In this document: in pieces, positions 8,100 through 15,562 of the stretch
How the letters are laid out: every line of letters starts with the position of its first letter
Position numbering within the stretch: position 1 is the first letter of the stretch
Notes under the pieces: generated by a model
What the model was told of the DNA's origin: nothing
Database searches by the model: none
Seen by the model: only the letters and a program-made list of their open reading frames with translations
Translations under genes and position numbers: made by a program
Source of the DNA: Streptomyces sp. TLI_053
Lineage (GTDB): Bacteria; Actinomycetota; Actinomycetes; Streptomycetales; Streptomycetaceae
Assembly (NCBI RefSeq): GCF_900105395.1
Contig: NZ_LT629775.1
Coordinates: 434,001-498,000 of the forward strand
Direction of reading: 5' to 3'
Length of the DNA stretch: 64,000 nucleotides

Positions 8100-8867
8100 T
8101 CAGGCCGTCGTCCGGGCCCGCCGGCCCAGCTCCTCGGAGATCCCCCGCACAGCCCTCAGCAACGGCTCGCGCAGCCCCCGCGCACGGCTCGCCCCCCGCG
8201 CGGCGACGACGATTCCCAGGGCGGCGCTCACCGGGCCGGCCCGACCGATCCGCACCGGCGCGGCCACCGCGACCGAGCGTTCCGAGAGCTGCCGGTCACT
8301 GACGAACACCTGCTCGCGGCGGATCCGGTCCAGCTGCGCGCGCAACGCCTTCGGGTCGGTGACGGTGTACGGGGTCCAGGCCCGCAGCGGCGCTCCGAGG
8401 ACCTCCTCCTGGATCTCCCCGGGCGCGTGCGCCAGCAGCACCCGGCCCATCCCGGTGGAACCGACCGGGAACCGCGACCCGACCATCGTGACCACCTCGA
8501 CCGACCCGTGCCCCGCGATCCGTTCCACGAACACCAGCTCCGTGCCCTCGCGCACCGCGAGCTGGACGTTCTCGTGGGTCGCCTCGTAGAGGTCCTGCAT
8601 GAACGGCAGCGCCGCGTCACGCAGGATCTGGGTCCTCGGACATCCCGAGGCGATCTCCCACAGCCGCAGCCCGACGTGCCACGATCCGTCCTCCGCGCGC
8701 TCCAGCGCCCCCCAGGCCGCCAGCTCCGTCAGCACGCGGTGGGTGGTGCTCAGCGCCAGGCCCGTACGCTGGGCGATCTCCGACAGTGTCTGCGACGGGT
8801 GCTCACGGTCGAAGGCCGCGAGGACCTCGAGAACCTTTCCGGCCGCCGTGCTCCGGGGTGTGATCAT
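8100..8867 (-). CDS. IclR family transcriptional regulator of the pob-lig operon
   Basis: Predicted DNA-binding regulator of 255 residues. The N-terminal winged helix (about residues 8-70) contains TLSEIAQRTGLALSTTHRVL; the C-terminal effector domain has the IclR features HENVQLAVREG, VGSRFPVGSTGMGRVLLA and SVAVAAPV. The ATG at 8867 puts the helix-turn-helix at the usual place; 13 extra upstream residues look non-native. It reads toward pobA, with the palindrome at 8073-8089 between them, so it probably responds to 4-hydroxybenzoate or protocatechuate like PobR/PcaR-type IclR proteins. Activator or repressor role cannot be told. Confidence 0.9.
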   Translation of the reverse strand: MITPRSTAAGKVLEVLAAFDREHPSQTLSEIAQRTGLALSTTHRVLTELAAWGALERAEDGSWHVGLRLWEIASGCPRTQILRDAALPFMQDLYEATHENVQLAVREGTELVFVERIAGHGSVEVVTMVGSRFPVGSTGMGRVLLAHAPGEIQEEVLGAPLRAWTPYTVTDPKALRAQLDRIRREQVFVSDRQLSERSVAVAAPVRIGRAGPVSAALGIVVAARGASRARGLREPLLRAVRGISEELGRRARTTA

Positions 8868-8941
8868 CCGGCCAGTCTCGCAGACCGGCGCGAAGCCTCC
8901 CGGCACGCGTCGTACCGGCTGCCGGCTCCCCAGGAGGCGAT

Positions 8942-9634
8942 GTGAAGCAAGAGATCTCCGGCCTGTCCTCGATGGCGACGCGGCCGGTCCTGGCCGACCT
9001 CTCCGAACACCTCCGGCACACCCGCGGCATCCAGCTGCGCTTCGAGTCCGCGGGCGGGGTCGTGGTCGCCCGGCGGGTGCGCGAGGGCGCCGAGGCCGAC
9101 CTGCTCGTCCTCGCCGAAGGAGCGCTGGCCGAACTGGAGCGGGAAGGGCTCGTGCTCAGGGGCACGGCACGCCCGCTGTGGGTCTCCCAGGTCGTCGCCG
9201 CGGTGCCGGCCGGGGCGCCGGTACCGGCCCTCGACTCGGTGTCCGACCTGCGGGCCGCGCTCCTGTCCGCGACGGGGATCGCGTACTCCACCGGTCCCAG
9301 CGGAACGGCCCTCATCGGGCTGATCGCCCGGCTGGGGCTCACCGACGCGCTCTCGGAGCGACTCGTACAGGCGCCGGCGGGGGTGCCCGCCGGCAGTCTG
9401 CTCCCCTCCGGCCGGGCCGACCTGGCATTCCAGCAGCGCAGCGAGCTGACGGACCTGCCGGGCGTCGTGGTCGTCGGCCCGCTGCCGGGCGACACCGCGA
9501 TCAGCTCGGTCTTCGGCGGGGGCGTCCTGGCTTCGTCCGGGCGGCCGGGCCGGGCCCGCGAGGTCCTCGACCTCCTCGGGTCCGAGGCGGCGGCGGGGAT
9601 CGCCCGCGCCAGGGGCATGGAGGCGATCGGGTAG
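8942..9634 (+). CDS. ModA-like periplasmic-binding-fold protein without signal peptide
   Basis: A 230-residue protein resembling the molybdate-binding (ModA, type 2 periplasmic-binding) fold: GGVVVARRVREGAEADLLVLAE, IAYSTGPSGTALIGLIARLGL and the closing GRADLAFQQRSEL/VVGPLPGDTAISSVF strands match the two-lobe pattern. It has no signal sequence or lipobox, and no ModB/ModC partner is nearby, so it is probably cytosolic and not a transporter part. It diverges from iclR by 74 nt. The operon lacks a recognisable 4-oxalomesaconate tautomerase or isomerase (GalD, LigU), and this protein is a candidate for that gap. Function is not established. Confidence 0.65.
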   Translation: MKQEISGLSSMATRPVLADLSEHLRHTRGIQLRFESAGGVVVARRVREGAEADLLVLAEGALAELEREGLVLRGTARPLWVSQVVAAVPAGAPVPALDSVSDLRAALLSATGIAYSTGPSGTALIGLIARLGLTDALSERLVQAPAGVPAGSLLPSGRADLAFQQRSELTDLPGVVVVGPLPGDTAISSVFGGGVLASSGRPGRAREVLDLLGSEAAAGIARARGMEAIG

Positions 9635-9661
9635 CCGGGCCGGCACGAGGCCGGACAACCC

Positions 9662-10087
9662 CTAGCCGAGTGCGGCGCGGGCGCGGTCGAGGTACGCGCG
9701 GAAGGCGGTGCGCTCGCGGGCCGTGAAACCCGTGAGCATCTCCTCCTCCAACTCCCCGACGGCCGGGGCGTAGCGGGCCAGCAGGGCACGGCCCTCGTCG
9801 GTGAGGCCGATGACGTGGCGGCGCCGGCTCGCCGGGTCCGGGGACCTGGTGATGAGGTGCCGGCGTTCCAGCGAGCCCACCAGGTCGGCCATGGACTGCG
9901 GCCTGACGAAGGAGTTGCGGGCCAGCTCGGCCGAGGACATGCCGTCCCGGCGTTCGAGCACGGTCAGCGCGGTGTACTGGAGGGCGGTGACGCCCGCGGG
10001 CTTGAGCAGCTCGTCGAGCCGGGCCCGGGTGGCCAGCTCGACCTGCTTCACCGAGTACAGCAACGACGGCGGAGCCGTGTCCGTCAC
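9662..10087 (-). CDS. MarR family transcriptional regulator (CouR-like by context)
   Basis: A 141-residue winged-helix regulator: VTALQYTALTVLERRDGMSSAELA, then QSMADLVGSLERRHLITRSPDPASRRRHVIGLT, the MarR recognition helix and wing. The GTG at 10087 is the start because AAGGAGGG precedes it by 3-4 nt; longer frames run through the divergent promoter. It diverges from the crotonase operon, and inverted-repeat sites lie in front of both genes. In Rhodococcus, CouR (MarR) represses couNOM until p-hydroxycinnamoyl-CoA is made; the same arrangement here suggests an acyl-CoA ligand. Confidence 0.9.
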   Translation of the reverse strand: MTDTAPPSLLYSVKQVELATRARLDELLKPAGVTALQYTALTVLERRDGMSSAELARNSFVRPQSMADLVGSLERRHLITRSPDPASRRRHVIGLTDEGRALLARYAPAVGELEEEMLTGFTARERTAFRAYLDRARAALG

Positions 10088-10099
10088 AAGCCCTCCTTC

Positions 10100-10184
10100 A
10101 TCATCAGGAAACCTGTCAAAAATTCTAGCCCGACCCCCTTGCCCGCCGGCACCGCGCCCTCCGATACTCAGGATTCCTGATGAT
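10100..10184. promoter_or_regulatory. Paired MarR operator sites between marR and the cou-like operon
   Basis: ATCATCAGGAA at 10100-10110 and its exact reverse complement TTCCTGATGAT at 10174-10184 flank the intergenic region. Each forms a local palindrome: CAGG-AAA-CCTG at 10105-10115 and TCAGGA-T-TCCTGA at 10168-10180. One lies just upstream of the marR ribosome site, the other overlaps the leader of the crotonase gene, as expected for a repressor controlling both directions. Confidence 0.75.
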
Positions 10185-10197
10185 TGAGGAGCCTCCC

Positions 10198-10995
10198 TTG
10201 AGCACGCTTTCCATCGACCGCCGCGACGGGGTGGCGGTCCTGACACTCCGCCGCCCGGCCAAGCGCAACGCCCTGGACGACGCCACCGTGCTGAGCGTCG
10301 AGCGGTTCTTCCGCAAGCCGGGCGCGGACGTCCGGGCCGTCGTCCTGGACGCCGAGGGCGACCACTTCTCGGCCGGGCTCGATCTCGGCGAGCTGACCGA
10401 GCGGTCCACCGAGGAGGCACTGGAGCACTCGCTCATGTGGCACCGCGTCCTCGACACCGTCGAGGACGGGCGCGTTCCCGTGGTGGCCGCGCTCAAGGGC
10501 GCGGTGATCGGCGGCGGACTGGAGCTGGCCGCGGCCGCGCACATCCGCGTGGCCGAGCCGTCCGCCTTCTACGCGCTGCCCGAGGGACAGCGCGGCCTCT
10601 TCGTCGGCGGCGGCGGCTCGGTCCGGATCCCCCGGCTGATCGGCGCCCACCGGATGGCGGACATGATGCTCACCGGCCGCGTCCTCGACGCCGCCGAGGG
10701 CCAGGCCCTCGGCCTCTCGCACTACCTCACCGAGGAGGGCGGGGCGCGCGCCCGGGCCCTGGAGCTCGCGCAGCGGATCGCGGCCAACGCGCCGCTGACC
10801 AACTTCGCCGTCCTCCAGGCGCTCCCCCGGATCGCCGAAGCCTCCCCGGCCGGCGGCCTGCTGCTCGAATCCCTCATGTCGGCCGTCGCGGCCGGAAGCC
10901 AGGACGCCCAGCAGCGGATGCGGGCGTTCCTCGACGGCCGCGCCGCGAAGGTCGCCCCCGCGCACGGCTCCCACCGGAAGGACACCGCCCGATGA
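10198..10995 (+). CDS. Enoyl-CoA hydratase/isomerase family protein (CouM-like)
   Basis: Crotonase-fold enzyme of 265 residues, probably adding water across the double bond of an aryl-propenoyl-CoA. It shows RRPAKRNALD near the N-terminus, FSAGLDLGEL (oxyanion-hole strand), GAVIGGGLELAAAAHIRVAE and ALPEGQRGLFVGGGGSVRIPRLIG, where the Glu of PEGQRG is at a catalytic position of the family. TTG at 10198 is preferred over ATG at 10180 because GAGGAG stands 7 nt before it and the ATG lies inside the MarR palindrome. It is the first gene of a four-gene coupled operon; its stop overlaps the next start (ATGA). Confidence 0.87.
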   Translation: MSTLSIDRRDGVAVLTLRRPAKRNALDDATVLSVERFFRKPGADVRAVVLDAEGDHFSAGLDLGELTERSTEEALEHSLMWHRVLDTVEDGRVPVVAALKGAVIGGGLELAAAAHIRVAEPSAFYALPEGQRGLFVGGGGSVRIPRLIGAHRMADMMLTGRVLDAAEGQALGLSHYLTEEGGARARALELAQRIAANAPLTNFAVLQALPRIAEASPAGGLLLESLMSAVAAGSQDAQQRMRAFLDGRAAKVAPAHGSHRKDTAR

Positions 10996-13049
10996 GCGAG
11001 ATCCTCAGCACCCCCGGCCCCGCCGTCAGGGACGAGTCGGAGATCGGCCGCTACCTCCGCTGGCTGGAGTCCCGGCGGCAGCTGGTCTTCCCGGACTACG
11101 ACAGCCTGTGGCAGTGGTCCGTCACCGACCTCGACGGCTTCTGGTCCTCGGTCTGGGAGTTCTTCGACGTCCGCCCCCACACCCCGCCCACGGCCGCCCT
11201 GGGCCGGCGGTCGATGCCGGACACCGAGTGGTTCCCCGGCGCGACGCTCAACTATGCCGAGCACGCACTCGGCCGCGAGGAGGACCTCGACGCCGTCGCC
11301 GTCGTCGCCCGCTCCCAGACCCGGCCGCCGGTCGAACTGACCTTCGGCGAACTCCGCGACCAGGTCGCCCGGGCCCGCGCCGGGCTGCTGCGCCTCGGCG
11401 TCCGCGAGGGCGACCGGGTCGTCGCCTACCTGCCGAACATCCCGGAGACACTGGTGGCCTTCCTCGCCACCGCGAGCATCGGCGCCGTCTGGGCGGCCTG
11501 CGCCCCGGAGTTCGGCCCGCGCAGCGTCGTCGACCGGTTCGCCCAGCTCGAACCGAAGGTGCTGCTGACCGTCGCCGGCTACCGCTACGGGGACCGGCAC
11601 GTCGACCGCCGCAGCGAGGTGGCGGAGATCGCCGCCCGGCTGCCCACCGTCGAGCGGGTCGTCCACGTCCCGTACGGTCCGGACACCGTCCCCGACGCGC
11701 TGGGCTGGACCGAGCTGCTGGCCGAGCCGGGCGAACTGTCCTTCGCACCCCTGCCGTTCGACCATCCGCTGTTCGTGCTCTTCTCCTCCGGCACCACCGG
11801 CATCCCCAAGGCGATCGTCCACCGGCACGGCGGGATCCTCCTGGAGCATCTGAAGAACAACGCGCTGAGCTGGGACCTCAAGCCCGGCGACCGGATGCTC
11901 TGGTTCAGCACGACCGCCTGGATGCTGTGGAACACCCTCGTCTCGGCACTGCTCGTCCGCGCCTCGATCGTCATGATCGACGGCAACCCGGTCCACCCCG
12001 ACCTGCGGGAGCAGTGGCGGATCGCGCAGGAGACGGGGACCACGCTGATGGGCGTGAGCCCCGGCTTCCTCATGGCCTGCCGCAGGGCCGGGATCCGGCC
12101 CGCGGAGGAGTTCGACCTCTCCCGGCTGCGGCAGATCGGCGCGGCGGGCAGCCCGCTCGCCGCCGACGGATTCCGCTGGGTGGCCGAGCAGTTCGGGGAC
12201 CGGGTGCTGCTGAACGTCGGCTGCGGCGGCACCGACGTCTGCACCGGCATCCTCCAGGGCGGCCCGCTCCAGACGGTGCGCGCGGGAGAGATCTCCGGCC
12301 CCTGCCTCGGGGTCGCCGCCCACGCCTACGACAGCCGGGGCGAACGGGTCGTCGGCGAGCTGGGCGAACTGGTGATCACCGAGCCGATGCCGTCGATGCC
12401 CCTCGGCTTCTGGGGCGACACCGACGGCTCCCGCTACCGGGCCGCGTACTTCGAGCAGTACCCGGGCGTGTGGCGGCACGGCGACTGGGTCCGGTTCGCC
12501 CCCGAGGGACACTGCGTCGTCGCCGGACGCTCCGACGCCACCCTGAACCGGGGCGGGGTCCGGCTCGGCACCGCCGAGTTCTACGCCGTCGTCGAGGACC
12601 TGCCCGGGATCGAGGACAGTCTGGTCGTCCACCTCGAGGACCCCGAGGGCGGCAACGGGGAACTGCTGCTCTTCGTCGCCGGCCCCGGGGAGCTCGACGA
12701 CACCCTCCGCACGGGGATCGCCCGCGCGCTGCGGTCCGCGCTCTCGCCCCGGCACGTCCCGGACGTCATCGAGCGGGTGCCCGCCGTCCCGCGCAACCGC
12801 ACCGGCAAGAAGCTGGAGGTGCCGGTCAAGCGGATCCTGCTCGGCGCGCCTCCCGAGTCCGTCGCCGGCGCCGACGTCCTCGCCGACCCGCGTTCCCTCG
12901 ACCCCTTCGTCGAGTACGCCGCCGCACGGGCCGCGGACGCCGCCGAGCCGGACGCCGACGCCGACGCCGCCGAGCCGGACGCCGACGCCAGCGGGCCGGC
13001 CGCGGGATCCGGGCAGGCCACCGGCGCCGGGCACGGGAGCTCGTCGTGA
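10992..13049 (+). CDS. Acetoacetyl-CoA-synthetase-like acid-CoA ligase
   Basis: ANL-superfamily adenylating enzyme, 685 residues, most similar to acetoacetate-CoA ligases (N-terminal LWQWSVTDLDGFW, FPGATLNYAEHAL and FGPRSVVDRFAQLEPKVLL are typical). Core motifs are intact: FSSGTTGIPKAIVHRHGG (P-loop), GCGGTDVC, WRHGDWVRF, GRSDATLNRGGVRLGTAEFY and the catalytic Lys in NRTGKKLEVPVK. The C-terminus carries an extra Ala-Glu-Pro-Asp-rich tail of about 45 residues. In this operon it takes the place of the p-coumarate-CoA ligase CouL, so it may activate an aryl acid or a beta-keto aryl acid and not acetoacetate. Coupled at both ends by 4-nt overlaps. Confidence 0.85.
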   Translation: MSEILSTPGPAVRDESEIGRYLRWLESRRQLVFPDYDSLWQWSVTDLDGFWSSVWEFFDVRPHTPPTAALGRRSMPDTEWFPGATLNYAEHALGREEDLDAVAVVARSQTRPPVELTFGELRDQVARARAGLLRLGVREGDRVVAYLPNIPETLVAFLATASIGAVWAACAPEFGPRSVVDRFAQLEPKVLLTVAGYRYGDRHVDRRSEVAEIAARLPTVERVVHVPYGPDTVPDALGWTELLAEPGELSFAPLPFDHPLFVLFSSGTTGIPKAIVHRHGGILLEHLKNNALSWDLKPGDRMLWFSTTAWMLWNTLVSALLVRASIVMIDGNPVHPDLREQWRIAQETGTTLMGVSPGFLMACRRAGIRPAEEFDLSRLRQIGAAGSPLAADGFRWVAEQFGDRVLLNVGCGGTDVCTGILQGGPLQTVRAGEISGPCLGVAAHAYDSRGERVVGELGELVITEPMPSMPLGFWGDTDGSRYRAAYFEQYPGVWRHGDWVRFAPEGHCVVAGRSDATLNRGGVRLGTAEFYAVVEDLPGIEDSLVVHLEDPEGGNGELLLFVAGPGELDDTLRTGIARALRSALSPRHVPDVIERVPAVPRNRTGKKLEVPVKRILLGAPPESVAGADVLADPRSLDPFVEYAAARAADAAEPDADADAAEPDADASGPAAGSGQATGAGHGSSS

Positions 13050-13930
13050 AGGTCGCCGTCGTCGGCACCGGGGTCATCGGCGCCTCCTGGACCACCCTCT
13101 TCCTGCTGCACGGGCACGAGGTCCTCGCCAGCGACCCCGCGCCCGGCGCGGAGGAGCGGCTCCGGGCGGCCGTCGCCGCCGACCAGCGCCGGCTGTCGTT
13201 CGTCCCCGACCTCGCCGAGGCCGTCGCCGACGCCGACTTCGTCCAGGAGAACGGCCCCGAGCGGCCCGACCTGAAGGACGAACTCTTCGCCGCCCTCGAC
13301 GCCGCCGCCCCGCCGGGGACGGTCCTGGCGAGCAGTTCCTCCGGGCTGACGCCGTCGCGGATCCAGCGGGCCTGCACCGCCCATCCCGAACGGGTCCTCG
13401 TGGGACACCCGTTCAACCCGCCCCACCTCGTCCCGCTGGTCGAGGTCGTACCGGGCGAGCGGACCGCGGAGGCCGCCGTCGAGACGGCCGTGCGGTTCTA
13501 CCGCAGCCTGGGCCGCCGCCCGATCCGGCTGCGCCAGGAACTGCCCGGCCATGTCGCGAACCGCCTCCAGGCCGCACTCTGGCGGGAGGCGTACTCCCTG
13601 GTCGAACGCGGCGCGGCGAGCGTCGCCGACATCGACGCGGCCATCGCCCACGGCCCCGGCCTGCGCTGGGCACTGCTCGGGCCCTTCCTCAACCAGCACC
13701 TCTCGGGCGGCCCGGGTGGCATCGCGCACGTCCTGGAGCACCTCGGCCCGCCCATGGAGGAGTGGTGGGCCGACCTCGGCACGCCCCGCCTCACCCCCGC
13801 GCTGAAGCGCGCGATCGCCGAGGGCGTGGACGACGCGCTGGCCGGGACGACGGCCGCCGACCTCGTCGCGGAACGCGACGCCCTCCTGTCCCTCCTCCTC
13901 GACGCCAAGAACCGGACCCACCACCTGTGA
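13046..13930 (+). CDS. 3-hydroxyacyl-CoA dehydrogenase (CouN-like)
   Basis: NAD-dependent 3-hydroxyacyl-CoA dehydrogenase family protein of 294 residues. Residues 2-30 form the Rossmann motif (VAVVGTGVIGASWT); FVQENGPER and ASSSSGLTPSRI give the Glu and Ser of the active site, and VGHPFNPPHLVPLVEVV holds the catalytic His. The C-terminal helical domain contains VANRLQAALWREA. Related sequences include L-carnitine dehydrogenases, but the neighbours favour oxidation of a beta-hydroxy-aryl-propionyl-CoA. GTG at 13046 overlaps the previous stop (GTGA), and the next gene overlaps in the same manner. Confidence 0.87.
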   Translation: MKVAVVGTGVIGASWTTLFLLHGHEVLASDPAPGAEERLRAAVAADQRRLSFVPDLAEAVADADFVQENGPERPDLKDELFAALDAAAPPGTVLASSSSGLTPSRIQRACTAHPERVLVGHPFNPPHLVPLVEVVPGERTAEAAVETAVRFYRSLGRRPIRLRQELPGHVANRLQAALWREAYSLVERGAASVADIDAAIAHGPGLRWALLGPFLNQHLSGGPGGIAHVLEHLGPPMEEWWADLGTPRLTPALKRAIAEGVDDALAGTTAADLVAERDALLSLLLDAKNRTHHL

Positions 13931-14799
13931 GCACCCCCATGACCCCCGCCGACGCGATCGCCATCGACTTCCACGTCCACGTGGAACAGGACGCCCACGG
14001 CCACCTCGCGCTCGACCCGGAGCTGATGGACGCCTCGGCCGCCTACTTCCGCTCCGGCCAGGACCGCACGCCGACCGTGGAGCGTCTGGCCGCCTACTAC
14101 CGCGAGCGCCGCACGGCCGCCGTCGTCTTCACCGTGGACGCCACCACCGGCCTGGGCCACCCCGCCCTGTCCAGCGAGGAGATCGCCGCGGCCGCGGCCG
14201 CCCACCCGGACGTCCTGATCCCCTTCGGCTCGGTCGACCCGCACCGCCCCGACGCCGTCGCCCGGGCCCGCGCACTCGTCCTCGACCACGGCGTGCGCGG
14301 CTTCAAGTTCCACCCGAGCCTGCAGGCGTTCGCGCCGAACGCCCGTGAGCACTACCCGCTCTACGAGACGATCCAGGAACTGGGCGTCCCCGCCCTGTTC
14401 CACACCGGGCAGACCGGGATCGGCGCCGGCCTGCCCGGCGGGCGCGGCATCAAGCTGCGCTGGTCCGACCCGATGCTCCTGGACGACGTCGCGGCCGACT
14501 TCCCCGGCCTGACGATCGTCCTCGCCCACCCGTCGGTGCCCTGGCAGGACGCGGCGATCTCCGTCGCCACCCACAAGGCCAACGTGTACATCGACCTGTC
14601 GGGGTGGTCGCCGAAGTACTTCCCGCCGCAGCTCGTGAAGGCGGCCGGCTCCTTCCTCCGGCACAAGGTGCTGTTCGGCTCCGACTACCCCGTCGTCACA
14701 CCCGACCGGTGGCTGGCGGACTTCGACACCCTCGACATCAAGCCGGAGGTCCGCCCCCTGATCCTCAAGGAGAACGCCGCCCGCGTCCTGGGCCTCTGA
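13927..14799 (+). CDS. Metal-dependent amidohydrolase (CouO-like)
   Basis: TIM-barrel amidohydrolase-family 2 protein of 290 residues with AIDFHVHVE (HxH metal pair), VRGFKFHPSLQAF, PALFHTGQTG, IVLAHPSVPW and VLFGSDYPVV, whose Asp aligns with the metal ligand of CouO (Asp257 in the Rhodococcus enzyme). CouO removes the acetyl unit from beta-keto aryl intermediates in hydroxycinnamate breakdown, replacing a thiolase. GTG at 13927 overlaps the preceding stop; an ATG at 13939 is the alternative start. It closes the operon: with the hydratase, ligase and dehydrogenase it would yield 4-hydroxybenzoate for PobA. Confidence 0.85.
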   Translation: MSTPMTPADAIAIDFHVHVEQDAHGHLALDPELMDASAAYFRSGQDRTPTVERLAAYYRERRTAAVVFTVDATTGLGHPALSSEEIAAAAAAHPDVLIPFGSVDPHRPDAVARARALVLDHGVRGFKFHPSLQAFAPNAREHYPLYETIQELGVPALFHTGQTGIGAGLPGGRGIKLRWSDPMLLDDVAADFPGLTIVLAHPSVPWQDAAISVATHKANVYIDLSGWSPKYFPPQLVKAAGSFLRHKVLFGSDYPVVTPDRWLADFDTLDIKPEVRPLILKENAARVLGL

Positions 14800-14821
14800 C
14801 GACGCACACTCCGACGGCACA

Positions 14822-14890
14822 CCCGGTGCGGGCGGCGGCACGCGGTGGTCCACCGGTGCCCGTTGCCTCGGCGCCGCTGCCCGCACCGGG
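14822..14890 (+). terminator. Long-range inverted repeat after the cou-like operon
   Basis: CCCGGTGCGGGC (14822-14833) and GCCCGCACCGGG (14879-14890) are perfect 12-bp complements separated by 45 nt that includes an inner CACCGGTG. Located 22 nt after the amidohydrolase stop; a plausible terminator or RNA-stabilising structure. Confidence 0.45.
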
Positions 14891-14936
14891 CCGCGGGGCG
14901 GGCTCCGGGCGGGCTCTGGGCGGGATGGCGGTCCCT

Positions 14937-14985
14937 GGATCCGGTGACCTCGTCGGCCGGTCCCCCGGAATCGGGCACCGGATCC
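14937..14985 (+). other. Inverted repeat upstream of gcvH
   Basis: GGATCCGGTG (14937-14946) and CACCGGATCC (14976-14985) are perfect complements, 46 nt before the gcvH start. I see none of the conserved tandem-aptamer bases of a glycine riboswitch. It may be a leader hairpin or an operator. Confidence 0.4.
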
Positions 14986-15031
14986 GTGACGATGGCCTGA
15001 CCGGTCGACAGCCACGCCACGAGGAGCAGCC

Positions 15032-15415
15032 ATGTCGCACATCCCCACCGACCTGCGGTTCGCCGAGACCCACGAATGGGCCCGTCAGGAGGCCGACGGC
15101 ACCGTGACCGTCGGAATCAGCGACCACGCCCAACGCGCGCTCGGCGACGTGGTCTTCGTCGAACTCCCCAAGGTGGGCAGCACCCTCGCCGCCGGGGAGC
15201 CCGCCGGCGTCGTGGAGTCCGTGAAGGCCGCCTCCGACATCTACGCACCCGTCGGCGGCAAGGTGACCGCCGTCAACGAGGAACTCTCCGACTCCGCCGA
15301 ACTCCTCAACGAGGAGCCCTACGAGTCGTGGATCTTCAAGGTCAAGCCCACGAACAAGACCGACATCGCCCAGCTCCTCGACGCGGCCGGCTACAGGAAG
15401 GCCATCGGCGAATAG
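15032..15415 (+). CDS. gcvH: Glycine cleavage system H protein
   Basis: Lipoyl-carrier protein of the glycine cleavage complex, which shuttles the aminomethyl group between P and T proteins. The 127-residue length is standard. The attachment site is Lys65 in VVESVKAASDIYAP, and THEWAR near the N-terminus and NEEPYESWIFKVK near the C-terminus are H-protein signatures. ATG is preceded by GAGGAGCAG. No gcvT, gcvP or glyA is in the window, so this is a detached gene; whether it is the only H protein of the genome cannot be judged here. Confidence 0.96.
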   Translation: MSHIPTDLRFAETHEWARQEADGTVTVGISDHAQRALGDVVFVELPKVGSTLAAGEPAGVVESVKAASDIYAPVGGKVTAVNEELSDSAELLNEEPYESWIFKVKPTNKTDIAQLLDAAGYRKAIGE

Positions 15416-15442
15416 GCACGGGGGATCCAGCCGGACCCCGTG

Positions 15443-15499
15443 GCGACCCGCGTCCGGGCGGGCCGCCGCGGGTGGGCGGCCCGCCCGGACACGGGTCGC
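15443..15499. terminator. 25-bp bidirectional hairpin between gcvH and tetR
   Basis: GCGACCCG plus GTCCGGGCGGGCCGCC pairs with GGCGGCCCGCCCGGAC plus CGGGTCGC, broken by a single C/A mismatch, around a 7-nt loop. It lies between convergent genes and is among the strongest stem-loops of the window; no U-tract. Confidence 0.8.
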
Positions 15500-15562
15500 A
15501 CAGGACAGCGCCTCCATCGACATCCGCCGGTCCCGGAGGAGCGGCCGCATCCGTCGACCGGC

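Noticed and set aside
8942..9634. Molybdate ABC transporter substrate-binding protein
   Set aside because: No signal peptide or lipobox and no permease or ATPase gene nearby, so a transport role is not supported.
10722..13034. A minus-strand open frame of 770 codons opposite the acetoacetyl-CoA-synthetase-like gene
   Set aside because: Composition is typical of antisense GC-rich sequence, while the plus strand carries all ANL motifs.
14820..15031. Glycine riboswitch upstream of gcvH
   Set aside because: Only GC-rich inverted repeats are present; the conserved aptamer bases and tandem layout were not found.
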